64,000 bases of DNA, from NCBI RefSeq assembly GCF_900111485.1, contig NZ_FOIC01000001.1:284207-348206 (forward strand), read 5' to 3'. This document shows positions 63,374 to 64,000 of this stretch, in pieces. Position numbers and translations under genes: made by a program. Every line of letters begins with the position of its first letter. Within the stretch, counting starts at the first letter, position 1. The stretch comes from Natrinema hispanicum (GTDB lineage: Archaea; Halobacteriota; Halobacteria; Halobacteriales; Natrialbaceae). Under the pieces are notes generated by a model. It had not been told where the DNA came from. It was given only the letters and a program-made list of their open reading frames with translations, and searched no databases.

Positions 63374-63587
63374 CTTAAGTAGTGTTCGGCGATTCTAATT
63401 TAGTACGAAGAAGATGAGGACCCCGCCCCTGCGGTCCGCCGTACAGACGGGATCTGATGTTAGCCTTGGTAGTTCGGTGACGCCCGATCGGTTATTCGAT
63501 CCGCGTCATCGAACGTGTGGACCCATGTGTGAGTGTATCTTAACATTCACCGCCAACTCCCCCAGCTTTGCTGGGGAAGAGCATTAC
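63374..63587 (+). promoter_or_regulatory. rRNA operon promoter and 16S leader
   Basis: CTTAAGTA (63374-63381) and TATCTTAA (63536-63543) are TATA-like boxes in the 200 bp before 16S, as in other haloarchaeal rRNA operons with tandem promoters. The perfect hairpin CCCCAGC-TTT-GCTGGGG (63560-63576) ends 11 bp before the 16S start. The leader should also carry the 5' strand of the 16S processing stem, whose partner lies beyond the window. Confidence 0.5.

Positions 63588-64000
<413 letters not shown>

Overview
The window is a haloarchaeal chromosome segment. It is GC-rich, and its predicted proteins are strongly acidic with few lysines. Many genes start within about 30 bp of a TATA-like box (leaderless style), there is a Tat-exported protein and a Tat lipoprotein, and the right edge is the 5' end of an archaeal 16S rRNA. 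Family content (HalOD1, TbsP-like regulator, Htur_1727-type protein, PccX, UPF0179) fits the Natrialbales/Haloterrigena-Natrinema group, but I cannot name the genus from sequence alone.

Layout. 1-4.8 kb: truncated secreted protein, the DHFR-thymidylate synthase pair, two overlapping membrane proteins, and a Tat-exported protein with an internal duplication. 4.9-13.4 kb: purD, a class III aminotransferase, an MgtC/DUF4010 membrane protein with a neighbouring PadR regulator, folD and glyA. Together with folA/thyA these cover folate one-carbon metabolism feeding purine and dTMP synthesis. 13.6-17.4 kb: a 715-residue CHAT-type (caspase-like) protease candidate, a decayed stretch, and a TbsP-like regulator followed by three stacked hairpins. 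17.7-23.1 kb: the archaeal RNase P/proteasome/SBDS block with a methyltransferase inserted, then FUN14 and HflX. 23.3-26.8 kb: a thiolase with Ser at the nucleophile position plus a DUF35 partner, a coiled-coil protein, an RNase H-like exonuclease and a HalOD1 protein.

27.2-30.6 kb is the most intriguing cluster: a MoaD/ThiS-like protein ending in Cys-Cys, a radical SAM/SPASM enzyme translationally coupled to a small PaaB-like (Htur_1727-type, candidate RiPP) protein, and a second, divergent radical SAM/SPASM enzyme. 30.7-36.8 kb: propionyl/acetyl-CoA carboxylase genes (pccA; pccX-pccB) split by an SPFH protein and an ICMT-like methyltransferase on the other strand. 36.9-40.7 kb: NSS transporter, SDR, YjbQ and HEAT-repeat protein. 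40.8-48.5 kb: a four-gene operon of two PrkA-type kinases, a YeaH/DUF444 protein and SpoVR. 49-54 kb: small conserved proteins, a glycosyltransferase, an HxlR regulator, a HemG-like flavodoxin, yqeC and mobA. 54.6-58.1 kb: a molybdopterin formate dehydrogenase catalytic subunit followed by a zinc formaldehyde dehydrogenase. 58.2-62.3 kb: small zinc-finger-like proteins, a G3E metallochaperone GTPase, a DUF4242 protein, a NosL-like lipoprotein, an SRPBCC protein and an Lrp regulator. 62.3-64 kb: a decayed IS5-type transposase, then the rRNA promoter region and 16S.

Beyond genes, the clearest unexplained structure is a family of at least five 67-82 bp imperfect palindromes (around 12.06, 27.71, 30.59, 38.36 and 56.74 kb). 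All lie just 3' of genes and share a half-site close to GTCAGTCAGTKCCGGCG and a CGCGACC-like core. No CRISPR array, intact insertion sequence or tRNA was found.
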